A stretch of 64,000 bases of DNA from Lachnospiraceae bacterium (GTDB taxonomy: Bacteria > Bacillota > Clostridia > Lachnospirales > Lachnospiraceae): positions 1 through 64,000 of the forward strand of contig JAILRO010000044.1 in the NCBI GenBank assembly GCA_024698145.1. The letters are read 5' to 3'. The notes under the pieces are model-generated. The model was not told the DNA's origin. It made no database searches and worked only from the letters and a program-made list of their open reading frames with translations. The position numbers and the translations under genes are program-made. Below, piece after piece: positions 10,048 through 18,315 of the stretch (positions are counted from its first letter, which is position 1; each line of letters begins with the position of its first letter).

Positions 10048-10074
10048 TTTGCATTTATATTTAAAAGCGTTCCT

Positions 10075-10102
10075 ATTATACCATAAGGTTATAAAAAATC
10101 AA
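10075..10102 (-). promoter_or_regulatory. Promoter of rnpB
   Basis: On the minus strand, TTGATT (10102-10097) and TATAAT (10080-10075) are separated by 16 bases, about 28 bases before the mature 5' end of the RNA. It is back to back with the promoter of the 10184 gene. Confidence 0.6.
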
Positions 10103-10111
10103 TGATGGATT

Positions 10112-10140
10112 TTGAATTGGTATTGTGAGTGTGGTATAAT
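10112..10140 (+). promoter_or_regulatory. Promoter of the AP2-domain gene
   Basis: TTGAAT (10112-10117), a 17-base spacer and TATAAT (10135-10140) with a TGG extension. The ribosome binding site AAGGGGG follows before ATG 10184. Confidence 0.6.
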
Positions 10141-10183
10141 ATTAGCGGCGTTTTGTTTTTAACGTATTTGAAGGGGGATTTAT

Positions 10184-10972
10184 ATGGAAAAGTATGCGGG
10201 TGTTACAAAGGCAAAAAAGAAGAATGGCGATGTTTATTATAGGAGTTCAATGACCATTAAGTCGAAACATATAAGTCTGGGAAGTTATTCCACACCACAG
10301 GAAGCAGCTAAGGCTTATATAGAAGCGTGTGATATTATCAAAAAGGGAAAATATGTATTAGAAGATTACAATGATAATTTTACGCTTGATTTTGCAAAGT
10401 TTGTTTCACTTATGAATTATCGTAATACGGGTATTATTTTTAAGACGCCTATTTATCTTCAGACAGGATATTTCTATTATTATTTCTCACCGGATAAACG
10501 GTTGATATTTGACAGAGAAGATTTGTTTTTCTATGCGGAGCATAAGATTCAAGTGCGCGGTGGTTATTATTTCATATGTGACTATGGTAGCCAGTACAGT
10601 ATATTTTCAAGGTACGGTATTAAGAATTACGCAAAAAAAGGAATAGATTATATATTTGCCAATCATAATGAAGAAGATTTCAGATATGAGAATATCAAAA
10701 TTGTTAATGAATATGTTGGAGTAACACAGACAGAAAGCGTTGGAAAAGAAGAGTATGAGACGGTGATACATATAAAAGGCAATTATGTTGTCGGAAGATA
10801 TGATGATGTTGTAAGCGCGGCAATTGCATATAATAAGGCGGTTGACACACTTGCAAACAATGGTGTTAAGAAGAAATTTTCCAAGAATTATATACAGTCT
10901 CTTAATTCAGAACAATACAAAGAAATTTACGACAAGGTAGATATATCAAAACGTATTATGGAATATGTATGA
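10184..10972 (+). CDS. Protein with two AP2-like domains around a decayed HNH-like core
   Basis: Residues 3-45 (from YAGVTKAKKKNGDVYY through SLGSYSTPQEAAKAY) match the AP2 DNA-binding pattern of a GV start, three strands and a helix ending in AAxAY. Residues about 184-235 repeat it (EYVGVT, VGRYDDVVSAAIAYNKA). Between them, DREDLFFYAEH...GIDYIFAN...FRYENIKIVN keeps the spacing of the HNH core seen in AP2-HNH homing-type endonucleases. However, the expected DH is DY, the LHR-type motif is gone, and LDNRxEN is altered. I infer loss of nuclease activity and retention of DNA binding, perhaps as a regulator. A strong private promoter and intact reading frame argue that it is a maintained gene. 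Family assignment is from pattern only. Confidence 0.6.
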   Translation: MEKYAGVTKAKKKNGDVYYRSSMTIKSKHISLGSYSTPQEAAKAYIEACDIIKKGKYVLEDYNDNFTLDFAKFVSLMNYRNTGIIFKTPIYLQTGYFYYYFSPDKRLIFDREDLFFYAEHKIQVRGGYYFICDYGSQYSIFSRYGIKNYAKKGIDYIFANHNEEDFRYENIKIVNEYVGVTQTESVGKEEYETVIHIKGNYVVGRYDDVVSAAIAYNKAVDTLANNGVKKKFSKNYIQSLNSEQYKEIYDKVDISKRIMEYV

Positions 10973-10979
10973 AAATTGC

Positions 10980-11008
10980 TTGACCTTTTATAGTAAAACC
11001 AATATAAT
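10980..11008 (+). promoter_or_regulatory. Promoter of the 3D-domain protein gene
   Basis: TTGACC (10980-10985), 17 bases, TATAAT (11003-11008), 45 bases ahead of the start codon. Confidence 0.6.
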
Positions 11009-11052
11009 CCATTGTGGTATTGGTGTGAAATAGTGATGAGGGTGGTAAACTC

Positions 11053-11886
11053 ATGAAGAAATCAATTAATTTCAAAACAATATTAGGCGTAATAATACTT
11101 GTTATTGTATCAGTAATGGTTGTGTTTTTAGGGTACAGGGTAATTATTACCAGTATAGAAGTTCCGGGAAAGCTATCCAGTATTTCTGCGGCGGCGGTTA
11201 ATCTTAATCATAATGAAACGACTTTAAAACAGGTTAAAAAGGTCGATTATGATACGATGAAGTACGGATATATGGATGGCCTTATGGTTGCTCAGATGGA
11301 CGAACTTGACAAGGTTTATGAACATGAGCAAATGGAAGATATCCGTGCTGTTAATGATTTGACTGCAATGAGCGAACGTACGGCGGACAAGATTGCGTAC
11401 GAGAAACTTAAGGCGGAGAGAGAGGAAAAGGCAAGAAAGGCAAAACTTGCAGCGGAACAGGCGGAGGCTGCAAAAAGATTGCAGGCACAACAGGCTAATC
11501 TCGATAATTCAGCATTTGTTGATACAGGTTCGGGAGATACCGCAGCAAAAGGTGGACGAAAAGGCGCACCGGTTTATGCTGAATCTCATGGCGAGAGTTT
11601 GGGCAAGTTTGTTGTAACAGCTTATTGTACCTGTAAAATATGTTGTGGTATATATTCGGGACACAACAGAACGGCAAGTGGAACAGTGCCAACATCTAAT
11701 CGAACAATAGCGGTTGATACGGATGTAATACCTTTCGGAACAAGGGTTGTTATCAACGGACAGGTTTATGTAGCCGAAGATAGAGGTAGTGCTATTGTTG
11801 GCAAGAGAATAGATATGTTTTTTATGACACATGCAGAAGCTACCAGATGGGGTAAGAAAACCGTTGAAGTATTTTTGGCGGATTGA
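11053..11886 (+). CDS. Membrane-anchored 3D-domain (RlpA/MltA-like barrel) wall protein
   Basis: One N-terminal membrane segment (about residues 8-30) is followed by a charged, probably coiled-coil stretch (about 80-140, rich in Glu, Lys and Ala). A C-terminal 3D domain (about 180-277) contains VTAYCTCKICCG, TIAVDTDVIPFGT and the three-Asp signature region ending AEDRGSAIVGKRIDMFF. 3D domains adopt the double-psi barrel of lytic transglycosylases such as MltA and of YocH/YabE/Rpf-like proteins, so peptidoglycan cleavage is a fair inference. The substrate is not determined. It is followed 26 bases later by thrC, which may be coincidental. Confidence 0.8.
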   Translation: MKKSINFKTILGVIILVIVSVMVVFLGYRVIITSIEVPGKLSSISAAAVNLNHNETTLKQVKKVDYDTMKYGYMDGLMVAQMDELDKVYEHEQMEDIRAVNDLTAMSERTADKIAYEKLKAEREEKARKAKLAAEQAEAAKRLQAQQANLDNSAFVDTGSGDTAAKGGRKGAPVYAESHGESLGKFVVTAYCTCKICCGIYSGHNRTASGTVPTSNRTIAVDTDVIPFGTRVVINGQVYVAEDRGSAIVGKRIDMFFMTHAEATRWGKKTVEVFLAD

Positions 11887-11912
11887 CAATATAAAGAAAA
11901 GAGGATGAAGAA

Positions 11913-13400
11913 ATGGCAGTAATGTATAAGAGTACAAGAAATGACAAAGACAAGATAACAGCTTCACAGGCTATACTTAAGGGTCTTTCGGATGACGGTG
12001 GATTATTCGTTCCTGATAATATTCCTGCACTTGATGTTGACTTTGAAACACTTTCTAAAATGTCATATCAGCAGGTTGCTTATGAGGTTATGAGCAGAAT
12101 GCTTACTGATTTTACTGAGGACGAGCTCAAACATTGTATTAACAGTGCATATGATAGCAAGTTTGATACAGATGTAATTGCTCCTCTTGTTAAGAAGGCA
12201 GGCGCTGATTATCTTGAGTTGTTCCATGGCTCAACAATTGCATTTAAGGACATGGCGCTTTCAATTTTGCCATATCTTCTTGTTACATCCGCAAAGAAGA
12301 ACAATGTAAAGAACGAGATAGTTATTCTTACTGCAACATCAGGTGATACAGGAAAAGCTGCTCTTGCAGGTTTTGCTGATGTTCCCGGAACAAAGATTAT
12401 TGTATTTTATCCTAAGAACGGTGTAAGTCCAATTCAGGAAAAACAGATGGTTACGCAGAAGGGCGACAATACTTCTGTTATAGGAATAATCGGTAACTTC
12501 GATGATGCGCAGACCGGTGTTAAGAACATGTTTAATGACAAAGAACTTGCAGGAGTTATGGATGAGAAAGGATATCAGTTCTCGTCAGCAAACTCAATCA
12601 ATATCGGACGACTTGTTCCACAGATGGTATATTATGTATATGCATATTCACGCATGGTTGCAAACGGTGAAATCAAGGCCGGTGATAAGATAAATGTTGT
12701 TGTTCCGACAGGTAATTTCGGTAACATTTTGGCAGCATACTATGCAAAGGAAATGGGACTTCCTGTTGCTAAGTTTATATGCGCATCCAACGAGAATAAA
12801 GTATTGTATGATTTCTTTGAGACAGGTGTATATGACAGAAACAGAGAGTTTATTCTTACAAGTTCTCCTTCAATGGACATCCTTATTTCAAGCAACCTTG
12901 AGCGTTTGATATATCGTATTGCAGGAGACAGTGCAGAAAAAGATGTTGAACTTATGACAGCACTTTCTACCACAGGTAAGTACGAGATTTCAGCAGATAT
13001 GAAGGGCAAGCTTTCAGAGTTTTACGGTAACTATGCAAGCGAGAAAGAAACAGCAGATACAATCAAGCGTGTATATGATGCCGAAGGATATATCATGGAT
13101 ACACACACAGCTGTTGCTGCAACAGTTTATGAGAAATACAAAGAAGCAACAGGTGATACTACACCTACAGTCATTGCATCAACTGCAAGTCCTTACAAGT
13201 TCACAAGAAGCGTAATGGAGGCAATCGACTCTGCATATGCATCAAAGTCTGATTTCGAACTTGTGGATGAGCTCAACAAATTATCCAAGGTTAAAATTCC
13301 TCAGGCTATCGAGGATATCAGAAGTGCAAAGGTATTGCATGACACTGTATGCGATAAGACTGAAATGGAAGCACAGGTAAGAAGAATACTTGGTCTTTAA
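11913..13400 (+). CDS. thrC: Threonine synthase
   Basis: ThrC converts O-phosphohomoserine to threonine with pyridoxal phosphate, the last step of threonine synthesis. The PLP-lysine motif is HGSTIAFKDMALS (about residue 110), and the phosphate-binding loop TATSGDTGKAAL follows at about 145. The 495-residue length fits the longer class of bacterial and fungal enzymes. The ribosome binding site is AGAGGA. No T-box or leader attenuator is visible in the 26-base gap, and hom/thrB are not adjacent. Confidence 0.95.
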   Translation: MAVMYKSTRNDKDKITASQAILKGLSDDGGLFVPDNIPALDVDFETLSKMSYQQVAYEVMSRMLTDFTEDELKHCINSAYDSKFDTDVIAPLVKKAGADYLELFHGSTIAFKDMALSILPYLLVTSAKKNNVKNEIVILTATSGDTGKAALAGFADVPGTKIIVFYPKNGVSPIQEKQMVTQKGDNTSVIGIIGNFDDAQTGVKNMFNDKELAGVMDEKGYQFSSANSINIGRLVPQMVYYVYAYSRMVANGEIKAGDKINVVVPTGNFGNILAAYYAKEMGLPVAKFICASNENKVLYDFFETGVYDRNREFILTSSPSMDILISSNLERLIYRIAGDSAEKDVELMTALSTTGKYEISADMKGKLSEFYGNYASEKETADTIKRVYDAEGYIMDTHTAVAATVYEKYKEATGDTTPTVIASTASPYKFTRSVMEAIDSAYASKSDFELVDELNKLSKVKIPQAIEDIRSAKVLHDTVCDKTEMEAQVRRILGL

Positions 13401-13408
13401 TTTTTAAT

Positions 13409-13414
13409 TATAAT
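13409..13414 (+). promoter_or_regulatory. -10 box of the queuosine operon
   Basis: TATAAT at 13409-13414 places the transcription start at about 13421, exactly at the start of the riboswitch aptamer. A good -35 was not found at 17 bases. Confidence 0.45.
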
Positions 13415-13420
13415 AGAATA

Positions 13421-13463
13421 CGACAGTTCGTTTGCACCATCCTGTCGCAAAATAAAACCAGGG
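13421..13463 (+). promoter_or_regulatory. preQ1-I riboswitch aptamer
   Basis: The leader forms P1 by CGACAG (13421-13426) pairing with CTGTCG (13442-13447). It has a loop starting TTCG and ending in CACC, then an A-rich tail AAAATAAAACCAGGG that supplies the pseudoknot GG. This is the layout of preQ1 class I aptamers: P1, C-rich loop end, A-rich L3, GG. It sits directly before a complete queuosine precursor operon, the usual target. The match is by eye. Confidence 0.8.
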
Positions 13464-13469
13464 CTTTTA

Positions 13470-13515
13470 GGGGACAATAGTCTTAAACTTTGGTTTTGGA
13501 CATGTCCCCTTTTTG
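13470..13515 (+). terminator. Riboswitch-controlled terminator
   Basis: GGGGAC (13470-13475) pairs with GTCCCC (13504-13509), followed by TTTTT. A competing pairing of AAAACCA (13454-13460) with TGGTTTT could act as antiterminator. preQ1 binding should hold ACCAGG in the pseudoknot and favour termination, a standard off-switch. Confidence 0.7.
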
Positions 13516-13551
13516 TAACTATTAATTATTTAATGAATACGGAGTGATAAT

Positions 13552-13971
13552 ATGTATACATTACAAACCAGTGCCTGCTTTGACAGTGCACATTTTTTGA
13601 AAGGCTATGAAGGCAAATGCAGCAACATTCATGGACACAGATGGTCTGTGGAGATAACGATTGCAGCGGAGAAATTAAGTGAAGAAGGTCAAACACGTGG
13701 TATGGTTGTTGATTTTCGCACATTAAAGGATGATCTTAGTAACTTGTGTGATGAGCTTGATCATTGTCTCATTATCGAAGAGGGTAGCCTTAAAGAAAAA
13801 ACAATCGAGGCAATGCAGGAAGAAGACTTTAGAATCGTAGAGTTTGATTTTCGACCTACAGCTGAAAATATGGCAGAATATTTTTTCAATGAAATGGAGG
13901 AAATGGGGTATGATGTAGTGCTTTCTAAGGTTTATGAAACACCTAATAACTGTGCTGCATACTCCGGCTGA
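13552..13971 (+). CDS. queD: 6-carboxy-5,6,7,8-tetrahydropterin synthase (QueD)
   Basis: QueD converts dihydroneopterin triphosphate to 6-carboxytetrahydropterin in queuosine/preQ1 synthesis. The zinc and catalytic motif region is visible as SAHFLKG then KCSNIHGHRW (about residues 12-31), and the family Glu-rich C-terminus ends in SKVYETPNNCAAY. At 139 residues it is a typical single-domain T-fold subunit. It is the first gene after the preQ1 riboswitch. Confidence 0.9.
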   Translation: MYTLQTSACFDSAHFLKGYEGKCSNIHGHRWSVEITIAAEKLSEEGQTRGMVVDFRTLKDDLSNLCDELDHCLIIEEGSLKEKTIEAMQEEDFRIVEFDFRPTAENMAEYFFNEMEEMGYDVVLSKVYETPNNCAAYSG

Positions 13972-13972
13972 T

Positions 13973-14662
13973 ATGACAAATAATAATGAATATGTCTATA
14001 AGGTTGTGGAACATTTTATAAGTATTAACGGTGAAGGGAAACGAGCAGGACAGCTCGCGTTATTTATCAGATTTGCCGGTTGTAATCTTAATTGTGAATA
14101 CTGTGATACGACATGGGCAAATGAGAAAGATGTTAAATATGAATCATTCACACAGGATGAATTGGTTGACATAATACTTAAAAGCAAAGTGAAAAATGTT
14201 ACCTTGACAGGCGGTGAACCTCTGATTCAGGAGGGGGTTGGATGCCTGTTTAAAAGACTTCGAAAACTTACAGATATCAGGATTGAAATAGAAACCAACG
14301 GTAGTGTTGATATAAAACCGTATATCAAAAACGAACCGGATAATGTATCATTTACACTCGATTATAAAACCGGTGCAAGTGGCATGGAAAGCAGAATGTA
14401 CCTTTATAATTACCGTAACGTGAGAAGCTGTGATACGGTTAAGTTTGTTGTGGGAAGCAGAAATGATCTTGAACAAACGGGTATTATAATCAAAAAATAT
14501 AATCTTATAGAAAAGGGTTGTGGTATATATATAAGCCCTTGTTTTGGAAGAATACAACCTGAAGAGATTGTTGAATATCTGGTAGAGAATAGGCTCAATG
14601 ATGTCAACGTTCAACTTCAGTTGCACAAATATATATGGGCGCCCGATAAACGTGGCGTGTAA
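13973..14662 (+). CDS. queE: 7-carboxy-7-deazaguanine synthase (QueE), radical SAM
   Basis: QueE is a radical SAM enzyme that contracts 6-carboxytetrahydropterin to 7-carboxy-7-deazaguanine. The iron-sulfur motif CNLNCEYC is present (about residue 37), preceded by the [11 protein letters not shown] segment typical of QueE and followed by [11 protein letters not shown] at 13973, one base after the queD stop, is chosen over the track's 13934 start, which would overlap queD by 38 bases. Confidence 0.9.
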   Translation: MTNNNEYVYKVVEHFISINGEGKRAGQLALFIRFAGCNLNCEYCDTTWANEKDVKYESFTQDELVDIILKSKVKNVTLTGGEPLIQEGVGCLFKRLRKLTDIRIEIETNGSVDIKPYIKNEPDNVSFTLDYKTGASGMESRMYLYNYRNVRSCDTVKFVVGSRNDLEQTGIIIKKYNLIEKGCGIYISPCFGRIQPEEIVEYLVENRLNDVNVQLQLHKYIWAPDKRGV

Positions 14663-14679
14663 GAAAGTGGAGGATTAGA

Positions 14680-15261
14680 ATGGCTATTGATCAGGAAGCA
14701 ATTAAAAAACATATTAAAGGAATCATAGAGGCGTTAGGCGATGACCCCAATCGTGAGGGGCTTAAAGATACCCCTGACAGGGTTGCGCGTATGTATGCAG
14801 AGGTTTTTGATGGCATGAATTACACTAACGATCAGATTGCAAAAATGTATTCGAAATGTTTTGAGATAACCGATGACGGAAAACAGGATATGGTCGTTGT
14901 AAGAGATATTGATGTGTTTAGTTATTGTGAGCACCACCTTGCACTTATGTATGACATGAAGGTTTCAGTGGCATACATACCTAAGGGTAAAGTTATTGGA
15001 CTTAGCAAAATTGCAAGAATTGCCGATCTTGTGGCAAAAAGGTTGCAACTTCAGGAACGTATAGGAACAGATATTGCGGAAATAATACAGAAAGCAACAG
15101 GTTCTCCTGATGTTGCAGTGTATATAGAGGGAACTCATAGTTGCATGTCTGCAAGAGGAATTAAGAAGTCGAGTGCAACTACGGTAACGACCACCTTCAG
15201 AGGACAATTTGAAGATGATATCAATATGCAGAATAAATTGATGCTTTTGTTAAAAAAGTAG
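14680..15261 (+). CDS. folE: GTP cyclohydrolase I
   Basis: FolE opens GTP to dihydroneopterin triphosphate, the first step for both folate and queuosine. Motifs: [12 protein letters not shown] (zinc ligands, about 90), [16 protein letters not shown], and the C-terminal zinc Cys in [12 protein letters not shown]. The 193-residue length fits the type IA enzyme. Placement inside the que operon suggests that it supplies queuosine synthesis here and is controlled by preQ1. Confidence 0.95.
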   Translation: MAIDQEAIKKHIKGIIEALGDDPNREGLKDTPDRVARMYAEVFDGMNYTNDQIAKMYSKCFEITDDGKQDMVVVRDIDVFSYCEHHLALMYDMKVSVAYIPKGKVIGLSKIARIADLVAKRLQLQERIGTDIAEIIQKATGSPDVAVYIEGTHSCMSARGIKKSSATTVTTTFRGQFEDDINMQNKLMLLLKK

Positions 15262-15277
15262 AGAGGAAGATATTATT

Positions 15278-15955
15278 ATGAATATGAATACGAGAAACAA
15301 AGATAAAGCTGTAGTAATTTTTTCCGGAGGGCAGGATAGTACAACTTGTCTTTTGTGGGCACTTGATAGATATAAAGAGGTTGAAGCAGTTTCTTTCGAT
15401 TATGGTCAGCGTCATAAAAAAGAACTTGAATGTGCAAAGGAAATAACAGATAAGTTAAATGTTAAGTGGCACGTGCTTGATATGTCGTTACTCAACCAAT
15501 TAGCACCTAATTCTCTTACGAGAAGTGATATCGATGTAGATGAGACGGCACCGACAGACGCACCACCTAATAGTGTTGTTGATGGCAGAAACATGTTATT
15601 TATTACTTTTGCTGCTGTATATGCAAAACAGAAGGGAATAACTGATTTAATTACGGGAGTGTCGCAGAGTGATTTTTCAGGTTATCCTGACTGCAGAGAT
15701 GTTTTTATTAAATCTCTTAATGCAACACTTAATCTTGCAATGGATTATACTTTCTGCATCGAAACACCGCTTATGTGGATAGACAAGGCTCAAACCTGGA
15801 AACTGGCTGATGATTTGGGTGGACTTGATCTGGTTAAAGATATGACACTTACTTGTTATAACGGAATAAAAGGTGACGGTTGTGGAAATTGTCCGAGTTG
15901 CAAGTTAAGAAGAGCGGGCTATGATGAGTTTGTGGCAAGATACAAAACTAATTGA
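15278..15955 (+). CDS. queC: 7-cyano-7-deazaguanine synthase (QueC)
   Basis: QueC turns 7-carboxy-7-deazaguanine into preQ0 with ATP and ammonia. The PP-loop is [11 protein letters not shown] near the N-terminus, and the zinc site is [13 protein letters not shown] near the C-terminus. Last gene of queD-queE-folE-queC; queF, which would make preQ1, is not in the window. Confidence 0.95.
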   Translation: MNMNTRNKDKAVVIFSGGQDSTTCLLWALDRYKEVEAVSFDYGQRHKKELECAKEITDKLNVKWHVLDMSLLNQLAPNSLTRSDIDVDETAPTDAPPNSVVDGRNMLFITFAAVYAKQKGITDLITGVSQSDFSGYPDCRDVFIKSLNATLNLAMDYTFCIETPLMWIDKAQTWKLADDLGGLDLVKDMTLTCYNGIKGDGCGNCPSCKLRRAGYDEFVARYKTN

Positions 15956-15960
15956 TGATG

Positions 15961-15989
15961 TTGCAAAAACTGCAAAAAATGGGTATAAT
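15961..15989 (+). promoter_or_regulatory. Promoter of the lipid-kinase/glmM region
   Basis: TTGCAA (15961-15966), 17 bases, TATAAT (15984-15989), starting six bases after queC and 48 bases before the next gene. Confidence 0.6.
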
Positions 15990-16036
15990 AAAACGATTGC
16001 GTAATTATATTTTTATATAGGAGGAACACCTGGCAA

Positions 16037-16924
16037 ATGGAAAGTATGATTTTCATTCTTAATCCTTCAGCAGGAAGAAAGCATATCAAGAGCAGACTTT
16101 TTGATATTGTTGATATATTTGTTAAGGGTGGATATGACGTTAAGGTTTATCCAACTCAGTCTAAAGGCGATGCCAAGAGAATTGTTTCGGAGGAAGGTTG
16201 GCTTTACAAGATGATTGTTTGTGCCGGTGGAGACGGAACATTAGATGAAGTTGTTGCAGGCTGTATGGAATGCGGATGCGATACTCCAATCGGTTATATC
16301 CCTTGTGGAACCACCAATGATTTCGCAAGAAGTTTGGGTATCCCAAAAGATCCGATAAGAGCGGCAAAAAGAATAGTCAAATACGACAAGAAGCCGATAG
16401 ATATAGGATCATTTAATGGTGATAGTTTTGTATATGTTGCTGCTTTTGGCGCATTTACAGAGGTGACATACACAACGCCACAGGAGTACAAGAATGCTTT
16501 TGGACATATGGCGTATGTTTTTGAGGGTATCAAGAGTATGGCTAACCTGACTTCGTATCATATGAAAATAGAATATGATGACGGAGTGATAGAGGATGAT
16601 TTTATTCTCGGTATGGTTACTAACTCGCTTACCGTTGGTGGATTCCCAAGTCCTAATGCAAAACTTGCTCAATTAGATGACGGATATTTTGAGGCGCTTT
16701 TCGTTAAGTATCCTAAGAATCCTCTGGATTTTCAGGCTACTGTAACATCATATTTTATGGGCGAGTTCAATCCGGATTATATGTATCAGGTTATGTCCAA
16801 AAAGATAGTGATAGAGGCAGAAGAAACGGTGCCATGGACATTAGACGGTGAGTTTGGCGGAAGTGTTACGTATGCGGAGATTATTAATATGAAGCATGCG
16901 GTAAGTATAGTCAAGAAGAATTAG
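16037..16924 (+). CDS. Diacylglycerol/lipid kinase (DagK/YegS family)
   Basis: Members phosphorylate diacylglycerol or related lipids, recycling the glycerolipid left by lipoteichoic acid synthesis. Motifs: FILNPSAGRKHIKSR at the N-terminus, CAGGDGTLDEVV (nucleotide site, about 62) and GTTNDFARSLGIP (about 95). No membrane segments are seen, so it is a soluble, DgkB-type enzyme rather than DgkA. It lies 15 bases before glmM and is probably co-transcribed with it. The exact lipid substrate is unproven. Confidence 0.85.
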   Translation: MESMIFILNPSAGRKHIKSRLFDIVDIFVKGGYDVKVYPTQSKGDAKRIVSEEGWLYKMIVCAGGDGTLDEVVAGCMECGCDTPIGYIPCGTTNDFARSLGIPKDPIRAAKRIVKYDKKPIDIGSFNGDSFVYVAAFGAFTEVTYTTPQEYKNAFGHMAYVFEGIKSMANLTSYHMKIEYDDGVIEDDFILGMVTNSLTVGGFPSPNAKLAQLDDGYFEALFVKYPKNPLDFQATVTSYFMGEFNPDYMYQVMSKKIVIEAEETVPWTLDGEFGGSVTYAEIINMKHAVSIVKKN

Positions 16925-16939
16925 AGGGAGAATTATATT

Positions 16940-18292
16940 ATGGGTAAATATTTTGGTACTGATGGTTTCAGAGGAGAGGCTAATGTCAATTTGACAGTCG
17001 AGCATGCATATAAGGTTGGAAGATATCTTGGATATTATTACGGCAAACAACACGAAGACGGTAAGGCAAGTATTGTTATTGGTAAAGACACAAGACGCTC
17101 TTCATATATGTTTGAGTATTCATTGGTTGCCGGACTTACTGCAAGTGGTGCAGACGTATATCTTATGCATGTTACACCAACACCAAGTGTATCCTATATT
17201 GTAAGACTTGATGAGTTTGATTGCGGAATAATGATTTCTGCAAGTCATAATCCGTATTATGATAATGGAATCAAAGTTATTAACGGACAGGGCTCGAAAC
17301 TCGAGGCTGAAGTTGAGAATGAAATAGAAAAATATATCGATGGTGAGATAGAAGAGATTCCTTTTGCAAAGCGTGAGCAGATAGGTAAGACAGTAGATTA
17401 CTCGATGGGAAGAAACAGATACATAGGTTATCTTATGACGCTGGCAACCAGATCATACAAACATAAAAGAATTGGTCTTGACTGTGCCAATGGCGCATCG
17501 TCAACGGTTGCAAAGGCTGTATTCGAAGCTTTGGGTGCAAAGACCTATGTTATTAATAATGAGCCTGATGGAGTCAATATTAACGAGAATTGTGGTTCTA
17601 CTCATATTGAGCAGTTGGTAAAACTTGTTAAGGATAAACAGTTGGATATTGGATTCGCTTATGACGGAGATGCTGATCGTTGCCTTGCAGTAGATGAGAA
17701 TGGCGAGATTATTGACGGAGATAAGATTCTTTATGCTTGTGGATGTTATCTTTCCGAAAGAGGAGAACTTAATAATAATACAGTAGTTACAACAATAATG
17801 TCTAATCTCGGACTTTATAAGGCATTTGATAAAAAGAAGATTGCTTATGAGAAAACAGCTGTTGGTGATAAGTATGTATTTGAGAACATGATGGAAAATG
17901 GCCATTCGCTTGGTGGCGAACAGAGTGGACATATAATTTTCTCAAAGTATGCAACAACCGGAGACGGTGTACTTACATCAATCAAGCTCATGGAGGTCAT
18001 ACTTGAGAAGAAGGTTAAGGCTTCTGAATTATTCAGAGATTTGAAGATTTATCCTCAGCTTCTTGAGAATGTTAAGGTTAAAAGTAAGCCTGAAGCAAGA
18101 GAAGATGCTGATGTTGTTGCAGCTGTTAAGAAGGTTGAGGAAGCACTTGGTGATGATGGAAGAATCCTTCTTCGTGAAAGTGGTACCGAGCCTGTTATTC
18201 GTGTAATGGTAGAGGCTTCAAGCGATGAACTTTGCAAGAAGTATGTTGATGAAGTTGTGAGTGTAATTAAGAGTAAAGGACATGCGATTTAA
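16940..18292 (+). CDS. glmM: Phosphoglucosamine mutase
   Basis: GlmM interconverts glucosamine-6-phosphate and glucosamine-1-phosphate on the way to UDP-GlcNAc. The active-site phosphoserine loop is MISASHNPYYDNGIKV (about 98), the metal loop is DGDADRCLAVDENGEI, and the phosphate loop is RESGTEPVIRVMVE. Length 450 fits. glmS lies about 6.5 kb downstream, with wall-polymer genes between. Confidence 0.93.
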   Translation: MGKYFGTDGFRGEANVNLTVEHAYKVGRYLGYYYGKQHEDGKASIVIGKDTRRSSYMFEYSLVAGLTASGADVYLMHVTPTPSVSYIVRLDEFDCGIMISASHNPYYDNGIKVINGQGSKLEAEVENEIEKYIDGEIEEIPFAKREQIGKTVDYSMGRNRYIGYLMTLATRSYKHKRIGLDCANGASSTVAKAVFEALGAKTYVINNEPDGVNINENCGSTHIEQLVKLVKDKQLDIGFAYDGDADRCLAVDENGEIIDGDKILYACGCYLSERGELNNNTVVTTIMSNLGLYKAFDKKKIAYEKTAVGDKYVFENMMENGHSLGGEQSGHIIFSKYATTGDGVLTSIKLMEVILEKKVKASELFRDLKIYPQLLENVKVKSKPEAREDADVVAAVKKVEEALGDDGRILLRESGTEPVIRVMVEASSDELCKKYVDEVVSVIKSKGHAI

Positions 18293-18315
18293 TATCGCTT
18301 TGAGGAGTTTTCATA

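Noticed and set aside
9498-10105. Plus-strand ORFs over rnpB
   Set aside because: They cross the terminator and the RNase P RNA gene on the opposite strand; conserved RNA blocks explain the sequence.
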